This document shows positions 45,034 to 53,210 of a DNA stretch of 64,000 nt, one piece after another. How positions within the stretch are numbered: position 1 is the first letter of the stretch; each line of letters starts with the position of its first letter. The position numbers were made by a program, and so were the translations under genes. The stretch is from Streptacidiphilus jiangxiensis (lineage in GTDB: Bacteria > Actinomycetota > Actinomycetes > Streptomycetales > Streptomycetaceae), in NCBI RefSeq assembly GCF_900109465.1, contig NZ_FOAZ01000004.1, forward strand, positions 468,345 to 532,344, written 5' to 3'. The notes under the pieces are model-generated. The model had not been told where the DNA came from and searched no databases. It saw nothing but the letters and a program-made list of their open reading frames with translations.

Positions 45034-45642
45034 TCAGCTCTCCGGGCTCGGCTCGGGCTCGCCGAGGGTGAACGGGACGGCGGACATGACGACCTCGAAC
45101 GGCAGCGAACCCTCGGGGCGCGCGCCCCGGTCCTCGATCCGGTCGTAGTAACGCATCACGACGGCCAGCAGCTCGTCCTTGACCTGCTCCATCTCCTCCG
45201 GCGTCACGAAGAGAATCGCCTGACTCTCGCCGGCCGCGCGGCGCACGGCCTCGGGGTACTGCTCGCGGGTGAGCTGGAACCGGCGCCGCCGCTCGGCCCA
45301 GCGCTCGCTGAGCACCTCCGAGAGGGCGGACGCCGCCTGGGCCACGCCGGGATCCTCGTCGTCCTGCTCGAAGGTCATCCCGACACCGTCCAGTCGCCAC
45401 GGGCGTTCGCGGCCCGCGCCGCCCTCGGCCTGCGTGACGTACCCGTGCGAGGCGAGCGTCCGCAGGTGGTACGAGGCATTGGAGGCGTTCCCGCCGACGA
45501 GGGCCGCGGCTTCCGTCGCCGTCAGCGTCCCGTGCAGGGCGAGCGCCTCCAGCAGGGCCATCCGCGTCGGATGCGCCAGCGCGCGCAGGCTCCGCGGATC
45601 CTGGACGGACCTCAGCGGCGGGGTGGGCTCGGATCGGCTCAT
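45034..45642 (-). CDS. ArsR-like winged-helix regulator
   Basis: The product is 202 aa. The N-terminal winged helix (about 14-90) has 'RALAHPTRMALLEALALHGT' and 'GGNASNASYHLRTLASHGYV', the ArsR-type pattern. The C-terminal half is longer than in metal sensors ('LTREQYPEAVRRAAGESQAI'), so it probably senses a small molecule. No Cys metal site is visible. The upstream sequence has no good ribosome-binding site. A 28-bp perfect palindrome, 32 bases before the ATG, is the probable operator for self-control. Confidence 0.85.
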   Translation of the reverse strand: MSRSEPTPPLRSVQDPRSLRALAHPTRMALLEALALHGTLTATEAAALVGGNASNASYHLRTLASHGYVTQAEGGAGRERPWRLDGVGMTFEQDDEDPGVAQAASALSEVLSERWAERRRRFQLTREQYPEAVRRAAGESQAILFVTPEEMEQVKDELLAVVMRYYDRIEDRGARPEGSLPFEVVMSAVPFTLGEPEPSPES

Positions 45643-45673
45643 GGAAGGAGCGTAGCGAGCCGCGCGACCGATG

Positions 45674-45701
45674 GAAAGAGTTCTTTCGAAAGAACTCTTT
45701 C
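45674..45701. promoter_or_regulatory. 28-bp perfect palindrome, probable ArsR operator
   Basis: The half site GAAAGAGTTCTTTC is repeated in exact inversion with no gap, centred at 45687/45688. It sits between the LRR gene stop and the regulator start, where a promoter for regulator and exporter must lie. It is AT-rich against its surroundings. A winged-helix dimer, or two dimers, would fit it. Confidence 0.75.
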
Positions 45702-45709
45702 GATACTGC

Positions 45710-46357
45710 TCAGGCCAGCACGAAGCACCCGCGGGCGGAGAGCCCGGCAAGCAGCGGCGCGTCCGGGTCGACATCCGTCCAGCGCAGGTCCAGCTTCTCG
45801 AGCGAGGGCAGTCCGGCGATCCAGTCGGGCAGGGTGGCGATCCGGTTGCCGCGCAGGTCGAGGTGGCGCAGCCGTGGAAGCGCCCGGAGGGCGTCCGGGA
45901 CGGCGGTGAGGGCGTTGTCGCGCAGGTGCAGCTCGCGCAGGTGGACCAGGCGCCGCAGCGAGCCGGGCAGGGCGGTCAGGCCGCAGCCCTGGGCCCGCAG
46001 CTCGAGCAGGGCCGTCAGGTCGCCGACCGACTCCGGCAAGGCGCGGAGCGGGTTCTCGCCGACGTTGAGGTAGCGGAGCCCGGTGAGCCGGCCGAGGGAG
46101 TGCGGCAGAGCGGTGAGGCGGTTGTCGTGCAGGTAGAGGAAGTCGAGGGCGTCGAGAGCGCCCAGTTCCTCCGGGACGGCGGTCAGCGCGTTGTGCCCGA
46201 GGTCCAGGACGCGCAGCCGTCGCAGCGTGCCGATCCGGGCCGGGAGGGAGACGATCCCGGTGTCGGCGAGGATCAGCGCCTCGACCGCCGGGTCTGCCCA
46301 CGCCTCCTCCGGGACCTCGTCGAGGCGTTGCCGCCAGAGGTTGATCGTCGTTCGCAC
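45710..46357 (-). CDS. leucine-rich-repeat protein
   Basis: The product is 215 aa from a GTG at 46357. After a helical cap (about 1-25) it consists of eight LRR units of 23 residues ('LRVLDLGHNALTAVPEELGA', 'LDFLYLHDNRLTALPHSLGR', 'LRELHLRDNALTAVPDALRA'). No signal peptide or membrane segment is seen, so it is cytoplasmic and presumably binds a protein partner. It stands just upstream of the ArsR-like gene on the same strand. Confidence 0.85.
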   Translation of the reverse strand: MRTTINLWRQRLDEVPEEAWADPAVEALILADTGIVSLPARIGTLRRLRVLDLGHNALTAVPEELGALDALDFLYLHDNRLTALPHSLGRLTGLRYLNVGENPLRALPESVGDLTALLELRAQGCGLTALPGSLRRLVHLRELHLRDNALTAVPDALRALPRLRHLDLRGNRIATLPDWIAGLPSLEKLDLRWTDVDPDAPLLAGLSARGCFVLA

Positions 46358-46420
46358 GGTCGCCGATCGTAGCGGAGCGGCAGCGGTTCGGGTGGGACTG
46401 CGCGCTCGAGTGTCCTTCCG

Positions 46421-46469
46421 CGAACGCCAAGGGCCCGGGACGGAATCCGTCCCGGGCCCCCGGCGTTCG
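46421..46469 (-). terminator. long hairpin terminator after pssA
   Basis: A 14-bp perfect inner stem (GGGCCCGGGACGGA with its complement) around a single-base turn is extended by an 8-bp outer stem (CGAACGCC / GGCGTTCG) past a small asymmetric AA/CC mismatch. It lies 10 bases after the pssA stop. Confidence 0.7.
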
Positions 46470-46478
46470 TGGCGAGGC

Positions 46479-47372
46479 TCAGTTCGTCGCGCTGCGCGCC
46501 TCCGCGCGCTTGGCGCGGACGTCGCCGACCTTGCGGCGGATGACCATGAGCGGGGCCATCAGCGCCAGGGCGACCTGGAGCGAGGCACCGATCTGCAGCA
46601 GGGTCGCGCCGCCGGGCAGGCCCGTGGCCCACGCGGTGAGGCAGCCCATGGAGACGACGATCCAGCACAGCGTGGCCGTGGCCAGCTTGCCCTGGGGCTT
46701 CGGGTACTCGACCTGGCTGACCATGAGCGCCGAGACGGCCACGATGCCGACCGCGCCCAGCGCGAACGGCGGGTTCAGCAGCACGATGGAGATCACCGTC
46801 AGCGCGCCCATCGGCGAGGGCATGCCCTGGAAGACACCCGGGCGGGCCGCCGTGCAGGAGAAGCGGGCCAGGCGCAGCACCACGGCCAGCAGCACCATGA
46901 TCGCGATACCCGCGCTGACGCGGTGGTGCGCGCCGCCCGCGGTCATGCCCCAGACCACGACGAAGTACGCCGGGGCGATGCCGAAGCTGATCAGGTCAGC
47001 CAGGTTGTCCAGCTCCGCGCCCAGCGCGGACGAGCGGAGCTTGCGCGCCACCAGGCCGTCGAACAGGTCGCACATCGAGCCGATCAGCAGCAGCGTCACC
47101 GCGGCCGCAGCACTACGGCGGTCCCCGCTCGTCGCCACACCGGTGAGGTGCGGGATGAGGACGCCCGTCGTGGTGCAGTAGATCGCCAGGAAGCCGCAGA
47201 CGGCGTTGCCGAGCGTGAACAGGTCCGCGGTGGAGAGGTGCTGCGGCGAGAGCGGACGGCGCAGCTCGCGGTCGCGCGCCCAGCGCAGCCGGCGGACGAC
47301 GCGCTCGATCTCCTCGTCGTCCTCGTCCTGGTGGGACTGGTGCGAGTAGGCCTCGGGGTCAGTCACGGTCAA
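46479..47372 (-). CDS. pssA: CDP-diacylglycerol-serine O-phosphatidyltransferase
   Basis: The product is 297 aa. It makes phosphatidylserine in the membrane. The CDP-alcohol phosphotransferase motif D-G-x2-A-R-x8-G-x3-D-x3-D is complete in 'FDGLVARKLRSSALGAELD' and the following NLAD. Six to eight hydrophobic helices follow a polar N-terminus of about 45 residues. A TTG at 47372 is taken as the start because GGGGTGA stands upstream; a GTG at 47366 is close. It overlaps psd by 14 bases or 8. Confidence 0.9.
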   Translation of the reverse strand: MTVTDPEAYSHQSHQDEDDEEIERVVRRLRWARDRELRRPLSPQHLSTADLFTLGNAVCGFLAIYCTTTGVLIPHLTGVATSGDRRSAAAAVTLLLIGSMCDLFDGLVARKLRSSALGAELDNLADLISFGIAPAYFVVVWGMTAGGAHHRVSAGIAIMVLLAVVLRLARFSCTAARPGVFQGMPSPMGALTVISIVLLNPPFALGAVGIVAVSALMVSQVEYPKPQGKLATATLCWIVVSMGCLTAWATGLPGGATLLQIGASLQVALALMAPLMVIRRKVGDVRAKRAEARSATN

Positions 47373-48015
47373 GGCGGGTCACCCCTGCCGTCGTCTTCTG
47401 GCCCACCTCGACACCGGGCTCCACGCCCGCCGGGAGGTAGGTGTCCACGCGCGAGCCGAAGCGGATCAGGCCGACCCGCTCGCCGCGCCCGACCTTGGTG
47501 CCGCTGGTGACGTAGGGGACGATGCGTCGGGCCACCGCGCCCGCGATCTGCACCATCTCGATGTCGCCGAGCTCGGTGTCGAAGTGCCAGACGACGCGCT
47601 CGTTGCGGTCACTGTCCTTGTTGAACGCCGGGACGTAGCCGCCGGGCACGTGCTCGACGGAGCGGACCACGCCGTCCAGGGGGGCCCGGTTGACGTGCAC
47701 GTTGAGCGGGCTCATGAAGATCGCCACGCGGGTGCGGCCGTCGGGCCAGGCGTCGATGCTCTGCACCACGCCGTCGGCAGGAGAGATGACCCGGCCGGCG
47801 CCGAGCTCGCGCTCGGGGTCGCGGAAGAACCAGAGCATGCCCGCGCTGAGCGCGGAGACCGGTACCGCCGCCAGAGCCCACTTGCCGTTGCGCCGGGTGA
47901 GGGCGGTGCACGCGGCGGCCGTGAGCACGGTCGGGACGAGCCAGGGGGACGCACCACGGGCCAGGGTCACGCGCGGCCGGGTGGCGTCGGTCGAATGGGA
48001 CGGACGAAGGGGCAT
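47359..48015 (-). CDS. psd: phosphatidylserine decarboxylase, short form
   Basis: The product is 218 aa. It turns phosphatidylserine into phosphatidylethanolamine. 'WFFRDPERELG', 'VISPADGVVQSI', 'FMSPLNVHVNRAPLDG' and 'VGLIRFGSRVDTYLP' are the family signatures. The Gly-Ser bond in RFGSR is the self-cleavage site that yields the pyruvoyl group. The ATG at 48015 is preceded by an AAAGG. It works as a pair with pssA, with which it overlaps. Confidence 0.9.
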   Translation of the reverse strand: MPLRPSHSTDATRPRVTLARGASPWLVPTVLTAAACTALTRRNGKWALAAVPVSALSAGMLWFFRDPERELGAGRVISPADGVVQSIDAWPDGRTRVAIFMSPLNVHVNRAPLDGVVRSVEHVPGGYVPAFNKDSDRNERVVWHFDTELGDIEMVQIAGAVARRIVPYVTSGTKVGRGERVGLIRFGSRVDTYLPAGVEPGVEVGQKTTAGVTRLDRD

Positions 48016-48377
48016 CGAAGACCTTTGTCGCGACCGACAAGGTCGCGGTGTCGAGGGGTTCGGGGACGGATGTGTCATTGGCGACACACGGTCGTCCGAG
48101 GGGATGCTATCGGCAGCAGGTGGTGCCGTAGCAAGCTCCGGGAACCCGGGTGGGGTGCTCCCGCGTTTCTCTCTGCTCCGCCAAGGTAAGCCGGTGAGGG
48201 GGCCAGGGCCAAGGGTTGTGGGCGAACGGTGACAAAGCACTCAGGTCGCTGGCACGCAAGGCAGTTGGGCAATACACGAAAATGGGGGCGCGAACCGTGT
48301 GATCCGCGCCCCCACGTTGCCGAAATGCGCTGTGCTCCCCAGCCCGCGCCCCGGCAAGTCTCCCCTCGCCGTGCGAG
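48016..48377. other. gap between psd and the ethylmalonyl-CoA operon
   Basis: These 362 bases hold the terminator of the operon to the right (listed separately) and must hold the promoter of psd-pssA. I see no clear -35/-10 pair. A small inverted stretch, GCGACCTTGTCGGTCGC on the minus strand near 48030-48046, lies just before the psd start. Confidence 0.4.
48284..48313 (-). terminator. intrinsic terminator of the ccr operon
   Basis: A 9-bp GC-rich stem (CGCGCCCCC / GGGGGCGCG) with a 12-base loop is followed on the minus strand by CATTTTCG, a short U-run that is rare in this genome type. It lies about 65 bases after the last gene. Confidence 0.8.
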
Positions 48378-49586
48378 TTACTCGGCGAGCTTGTATTCCT
48401 CCAGCAGGCGGCGTCCCACGATCATTTTCTGGATCTCCGCCGTACCTTCACCGATGAGCAGCATCGGGGCCTCGCGGTAGAGGCGCTCGATCTCGTACTC
48501 CTTGGAGAAGCCGTAGCCGCCGTGGATCCGGAACGAGTCCTCGACGACCTCCTTGCAGTACTCGGAGGCCAGGTACTTCGCCATGCCGGCCTCGAGGTCG
48601 TTGCGCTGGCCGGAGTCCTTCTTGCGGGCCGCCATCACCATCATCTGGTGGGCCGCCTCGACCTTGGTGGCCATCTCGGCCAGCTTGAACTGGATCGCCT
48701 GGTGCTCGGCGATCTTCTTGCCGAAGGTCTGCCGCTGCTGCGCGTAGCGGATGCCCAGCTCGAACGCGCGCTGCGCGACACCGCAGCCACGGGCGGCGAC
48801 GTTGACGCGGCCTACCTCGACGCCGTCCATCATCTGGTAGAAGCCGCGGCCGGGGACGCCGCCCAGGATCCGGTCGGCGGGCAGCTTGACGTCCTCGAGC
48901 ACCAGCTCGGTGGTGTCGACGCCCTTGTAGCCCATCTTCTCGATCTTGCCGGGGACGGTCAGGCCCGGGACCGTCTCGTTCGGGCCGAAGCCAGGCGTCT
49001 TCTCGATCAGGAAGGTGGTCAGGTTCTTGTACGGGGAGGCGTGGCCCTCGTCCGTCTTGACCAGGCAGGCGATCACGGAGGACGTGCCACCGTTGGTCAG
49101 CCACATCTTCTGGCCGTTGAGGACGTAGAACTCGCCGCTCTCGTCCTTGACGCCCTTGGTGGAGATGGCGGAGACGTCGGAGCCCAGACCCGGCTCGGAC
49201 ATCGAGAAGGCGCCGCGGATCTCGCCGGTGGCCATGCGCGGGAGGAAGTAGTCCTTCTGCTCCTGCGTGCCGTGGGCGTTGATCATGTAGGCCACGATGA
49301 AGTGGGTGTTGATGATGCCGGACACCGACATCCAGCCGCGGGCGATCTCCTCCACGGTCAGCGCGTAGGTCAGCAGCGACTCGCCGAGGCCGCCGTACTC
49401 CTCCGGGATCATCAGGCCGAAGATCCCCATCTCCTTGAGGCCCTCGACGATGTCGGTGGGGTACTCGTCGCGGTGCTCCAGCTCGGTGGCGACCGGAATG
49501 ATCTCCTTGTCGACAAAGCTGCGAACGGTCGCGAGGATCTCCTGCTGGATCTCGTTGAGACCTTCGGTCTGGGCGAGGCGTCCCAT
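48378..49586 (-). CDS. mcd: acyl-CoA dehydrogenase, probable methylsuccinyl-CoA dehydrogenase
   Basis: The product is 402 aa. Markers are 'GAFSMSEPGLGSDVSAISTK', 'WLTNGGTSSVIACLVKTDE', 'RYAQQRQTFGKKIAEHQAIQ' and 'FRIHGGYGFSKEYEIERLYR'. It is the last gene after ccr, ecm, mcl and mch, and so it should oxidise methylsuccinyl-CoA to mesaconyl-CoA. It is shorter than the alphaproteobacterial Mcd, as in other actinomycetes, and the assignment leans on context. The gap from mch is 89 bases. Confidence 0.8.
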   Translation of the reverse strand: MGRLAQTEGLNEIQQEILATVRSFVDKEIIPVATELEHRDEYPTDIVEGLKEMGIFGLMIPEEYGGLGESLLTYALTVEEIARGWMSVSGIINTHFIVAYMINAHGTQEQKDYFLPRMATGEIRGAFSMSEPGLGSDVSAISTKGVKDESGEFYVLNGQKMWLTNGGTSSVIACLVKTDEGHASPYKNLTTFLIEKTPGFGPNETVPGLTVPGKIEKMGYKGVDTTELVLEDVKLPADRILGGVPGRGFYQMMDGVEVGRVNVAARGCGVAQRAFELGIRYAQQRQTFGKKIAEHQAIQFKLAEMATKVEAAHQMMVMAARKKDSGQRNDLEAGMAKYLASEYCKEVVEDSFRIHGGYGFSKEYEIERLYREAPMLLIGEGTAEIQKMIVGRRLLEEYKLAE

Positions 49587-49675
49587 GGATCGTGTCCTTC
49601 TCTTCTGACCGGCCTGTCCGGGCGCTCCACGGGCGTGGCATACACCGTGGAGCGCCCGAGCACTGTGGGGGAGGG

Positions 49676-50179
49676 TTACGGCTGCTCGCGCAGCTCGGGG
49701 CGGCCGGGCTGGTCGCCGCCGCGCTCCTTGAGGTACTGCTCGGTGGGGACCATCACCTTGCGACGGAAGACGCAGACCAGCGTCCCGTCCTGGTTGTAGC
49801 CCTTGGTCTCGACGTAGACGATGCCGCGGTCGGGCTTGGAGGTCATCTTCTTGTCGAGGACCTCGGTCTGGCCGTAGATCGTGTCGCCGTGGAACGTCGG
49901 GGCGACGTGCTTGAGCGACTCGATCTCCAGGTTGGCCAGGGCCTTGCCGGAGACGTCCTCGACGCTCATGCCGAGCAGCAGCGAGTAGATGTAGTTGCCG
50001 ACCACGACGTTCTTGCCCTGCACGGTGGTGGTCGCGTAGTTCGCGTCCATGTGCAGCGGGTGGTGGTTCATCGTGAGCAGACAGAAGAGGTGGTCGTCGT
50101 ACTCGGTGACGGTCTTTCCGGGCCAGTGCTTGTAGACCGCGCCGACCTCGAACTCCTCGTAGGTGCGTCCGAACTGCAT
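49676..50179 (-). CDS. mch: MaoC-type hydratase, probable mesaconyl-CoA hydratase
   Basis: The product is 167 aa, a single hot-dog domain. 'MNHHPLHMDANYATTTV' includes the MaoC catalytic Asp/His region. It should add water to mesaconyl-CoA to give beta-methylmalyl-CoA in this operon. It is smaller than the double-domain Mch of Rhodobacter, which makes a dimeric MaoC form likely. It begins 8 bases after the mcl stop. Confidence 0.8.
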   Translation of the reverse strand: MQFGRTYEEFEVGAVYKHWPGKTVTEYDDHLFCLLTMNHHPLHMDANYATTTVQGKNVVVGNYIYSLLLGMSVEDVSGKALANLEIESLKHVAPTFHGDTIYGQTEVLDKKMTSKPDRGIVYVETKGYNQDGTLVCVFRRKVMVPTEQYLKERGGDQPGRPELREQP

Positions 50180-50187
50180 GGCTGGCC

Positions 50188-51150
50188 TCAGCTCTCGGGA
50201 ATCTCGAACTTGGTGGTGCGCTGCATGCCGGCGGCGCGGCCCTTGCCGGAGATGACCAGGGCCATCTTGCGGGAGGCCTCGTCGATCATCTCGTCGCCGA
50301 GCATCGCGGAGCCCTTCTTGCCGCCCGCCTCGGAGGTGCACCAGTCGTAGGCGTCGAGGATCAGCTCCGCGTGGTCGTAGTCCTCCTGGGAGGGGGAGTA
50401 GACCTCGTTGGCCGCGTCGACCTGGCCGGGGTGCAGCACCCACTTGCCGTCGAAGCCAAGCGCGGCGCTGCGGCCGGCGACCTCGCGGTAGCCGTCGACG
50501 TTCTTGATCTGCAGGTAGGGGCCGTCGATGGCCTGCAGGTCGTTGGCGCGGGCGGCCATCAGGATGCGCATCAGGATGTAGTGGTACGCGTCGGCCGGGT
50601 AGCCGGGCGGCTGCTCGCCGACGACCAGGGACTTCATGTTGATGGAGGCCATGAAGTCGGCCGGGCCGAAGATGATCGTCTCCAGACGCGGGCTCGCCTC
50701 GGCGATCGCGTCGACGTTGATCAGGCCCTTGGCGTTCTCGATCTGCGCCTCGATGCCGATCTTGCCGACCTCGAAGCCCATGGTCTTCTCGATCTGCGTC
50801 AGCAGCAGGTCCAGCGCGACGATCTGCTGGGCGTCCTGGACCTTGGGCAGCATGATGCAGTCCAGGTTCTGGCCCGCGCCCTCGACGACGGTCACGACGT
50901 CACGGTAGGTCCAGTGGGTGGTCCAGTCGTTGACGCGGACCACGCGCGTCTTGCCGGTCCAGTCGCCGTTGTTCAGGAAGTCGACGATGGTGTGGCGGGC
51001 GCCCTCCTTGGCCAGCGGCGCGCAGGCGTCCTCCAGGTCCAGGAAGACCTGGTCGGCCGGGAGGCCCTGGGCCTTCTCCAGGAAGCGCGGGTTCGAGCCG
51101 GGGACGGCCAGGCAGGAACGGCGCGGACGGAGGCGGTTGACGTTGCTCAT
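50188..51150 (-). CDS. mcl: CitE-like beta-methylmalyl-CoA/malyl-CoA lyase
   Basis: The product is 320 aa. It cleaves beta-methylmalyl-CoA to glyoxylate and propionyl-CoA, needing Mg2+. The N-terminus 'RRSCLAVPGSNPRFLEKAQG' and 'VFLDLEDACAPLAKEGAR', the metal-binding Glu in 'IGIEAQIENAKGLINVDAIA' and 'IFGPADFMASINMKS' are typical. Its ATG overlaps the ecm stop (ATGA). There may be a second activity as malyl-CoA thioesterase. Confidence 0.87.
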   Translation of the reverse strand: MSNVNRLRPRRSCLAVPGSNPRFLEKAQGLPADQVFLDLEDACAPLAKEGARHTIVDFLNNGDWTGKTRVVRVNDWTTHWTYRDVVTVVEGAGQNLDCIMLPKVQDAQQIVALDLLLTQIEKTMGFEVGKIGIEAQIENAKGLINVDAIAEASPRLETIIFGPADFMASINMKSLVVGEQPPGYPADAYHYILMRILMAARANDLQAIDGPYLQIKNVDGYREVAGRSAALGFDGKWVLHPGQVDAANEVYSPSQEDYDHAELILDAYDWCTSEAGGKKGSAMLGDEMIDEASRKMALVISGKGRAAGMQRTTKFEIPES

Positions 51151-53192
51151 GAGGCGAGGGTCTCTTCCTTCTGAGTCTTACGGGTGGTGAAGATCGGGTC
51201 CAGGCCGTGGGCCAGACGGATCTCGTCGACGATATGGCCGATGATCGCGGTGATCCCGAAGTCCTTCGGAGTGAACACCGCGGCCACGCCCTGGGCAAGC
51301 AGGGCCTGCTCGTCCGCGGCCGGGATGATCCCGCCGACGACGACCGGCACGTCCTCGGCCCCGGCGCGTCGCAACCGCTGGAGCACGTCCGGCACCAGCT
51401 CGGCGTGGGCGCCGGAGAGGATCGACAGGCCGACGCAGTGGACGTCCTCGGCGATCGCGGCGGCCGTGATCTGCTCGGGCGTCAGCCGGATGCCCTGGTA
51501 GACGACCTCGAAGCCGGCGTCGCGGGCACGGACGGCGATCTGCTCGGCGCCGTTGGAGTGGCCGTCCAGGCCGGGCTTGCCGACCAGCAGCCGCAGCTTG
51601 CCGCTGCCCAGCTCCTGCGCGGTACGGGCGACGGCCTCTCGCACCGTGAGCAGCTCGGAGCCGCTGTCCGGGTCGATCACGCCGGTGATCGGCGCGCCGC
51701 CGACGCCCGTGGGCGCCCGGTACTCGCCGAACACGTCGCGCAGCGCCTGCGACCACTCGCCGGTGGTGACGCCGGCGCGCACGCAGGCCAGGGTGGCGGT
51801 CATCAGGCTGGCGTCGGTCTGCGCCTGCGCCTTGAGCTCGGCGAGCGCCGCCTGCGCGGCGGCCTCGTCGCGCGCGGCCAGCCAGCCGGCGAAGGCCTCG
51901 GCCACGGCGCGCTCGGCGTCCCCGTCCACCACCATGATCGCGGTGTCCAGGTCGGCCGTCAGCGGGCTGGGCTCGGTGGTCTCGTAGCAGTTGACGCCGA
52001 CGACCTTGTCCTCGCCCGACTCGATCCGGCCGCGGCGCTCGGCGTGCGAGGCCACCAGCGCGGCCTTGAGGTAGCCGGACTCGACGGCGGCCACGGCCCC
52101 GCCCATCTCCTGCACCTTGGCGATCTCGGCCTCGGCGCCGGCCAGCAGCTCGGCGACCTTGGCCTCGACCACGACGGAGCCGGTGAACAGGTCCCCGTAC
52201 TCCAGCAGGTCGGACTCGAAGGCCAGCACCTGCTGGATGCGCAGCGACCACTGCTGGTCCCAGGGCCGGGGCAGACCCAGTGCCTCGTTCCAGGCGGGCA
52301 GCTGCACGGCGCGGGCGCGGGCGTCCTTGGACAGCGTGACGGCGAGCATCTCCAGCACGATGCGCTGGACGTTGTTCTCCGGCTGCGCCTCGGTCAGGCC
52401 GAGCGAGTTGACCTGGACGCCGTAGCGGAACCGGCGCTGCTTGGGGTCGGTGACGCCGTAACGCTCCAGCGTCACCTTCTCCCACAGCTGCGCGAAGGCC
52501 CGCAGCTTGCACATCTCCTCGACGAAGCGGACGCCCGCGTTGACGAAGAAGGAGATCCGGGCGACGACCTCGCCCATCTGCTCCGGCTTGACCTGGCCGC
52601 TGTCGCGGACCGCGTCGAGCACGGCGATCGCCGTGCACATCGCGAAGGCCAGCTCCTGCACCGGCGTGGCCCCGGCCTCCTGCAGGTGGTAGCTGCAGAT
52701 GTTGATCGGGTTCCACTTCGGGATGTGGGCGACCGTGTACGCGATCATGTCGGTGGTCAGCCGGATGGAGGGCCCGGGCGGGAAGACGTGCGTCCCGCGC
52801 GACAGGTACTCCTTGATGATGTCGTTCTGGGTGGTCCCGGTCAGCTTGGCGATGTCCGCGCCCTGCTCCTCGGCGACCACCTGGTACATCGCCAGCAGCC
52901 ACATGGCCGTGGCGTTGATGGTCATCGAGGTGTTGGTGCGCTCCAGCGGGATGCCCTCGAAGAGGGTCCGCATGTCGCCCACATGGCTGACCGGGACTCC
53001 GACCCGCCCGACCTCGCCGCGGGCGAGGACGTGGTCGGGGTTGTAGCCGGTCTGCGTCGGCAGGTCGAAGGCGACGGAGAGGCCCGTCTGACCCTTCGCC
53101 AGGTTCTTCCGGTACAGCTCGTTCGAGGCGGCCGCGGAGGAGTGCCCCGCGTACGTCCTCATCAGCCAGGGCCGGTCCCGATGGACAGTCAT
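51147..53192 (-). CDS. ecm: ethylmalonyl-CoA mutase, cobalamin-dependent
   Basis: The product is 681 aa. It rearranges ethylmalonyl-CoA to methylsuccinyl-CoA. The catalytic TIM barrel (about 1-530) has 'RPWLMRTYAGHSSAAASNEL', 'LSVAFDLPTQTGYNPDHVLA' and 'RTNTSMTINATAMWLLAMYQ'. The C-terminal B12 domain has 'GKPGLDGHSNGAEQIAVRAR' with the DxHxxG cobalamin site and 'VGLSILSGAHAELVP'. It is similar to MeaA. The start is 18 bases downstream of ccr. It needs the cofactor made by the genes at 7-29 kb. Confidence 0.93.
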   Translation of the reverse strand: MTVHRDRPWLMRTYAGHSSAAASNELYRKNLAKGQTGLSVAFDLPTQTGYNPDHVLARGEVGRVGVPVSHVGDMRTLFEGIPLERTNTSMTINATAMWLLAMYQVVAEEQGADIAKLTGTTQNDIIKEYLSRGTHVFPPGPSIRLTTDMIAYTVAHIPKWNPINICSYHLQEAGATPVQELAFAMCTAIAVLDAVRDSGQVKPEQMGEVVARISFFVNAGVRFVEEMCKLRAFAQLWEKVTLERYGVTDPKQRRFRYGVQVNSLGLTEAQPENNVQRIVLEMLAVTLSKDARARAVQLPAWNEALGLPRPWDQQWSLRIQQVLAFESDLLEYGDLFTGSVVVEAKVAELLAGAEAEIAKVQEMGGAVAAVESGYLKAALVASHAERRGRIESGEDKVVGVNCYETTEPSPLTADLDTAIMVVDGDAERAVAEAFAGWLAARDEAAAQAALAELKAQAQTDASLMTATLACVRAGVTTGEWSQALRDVFGEYRAPTGVGGAPITGVIDPDSGSELLTVREAVARTAQELGSGKLRLLVGKPGLDGHSNGAEQIAVRARDAGFEVVYQGIRLTPEQITAAAIAEDVHCVGLSILSGAHAELVPDVLQRLRRAGAEDVPVVVGGIIPAADEQALLAQGVAAVFTPKDFGITAIIGHIVDEIRLAHGLDPIFTTRKTQKEETLAS

Positions 53193-53210
53193 CTTCGTGG
53201 ACTCCGACTA

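Noticed and set aside
40763..45400. A 1545-codon leftward open frame over adhE
   Set aside because: AdhE and the MFS gene explain the DNA; no domain is seen in the long frame.
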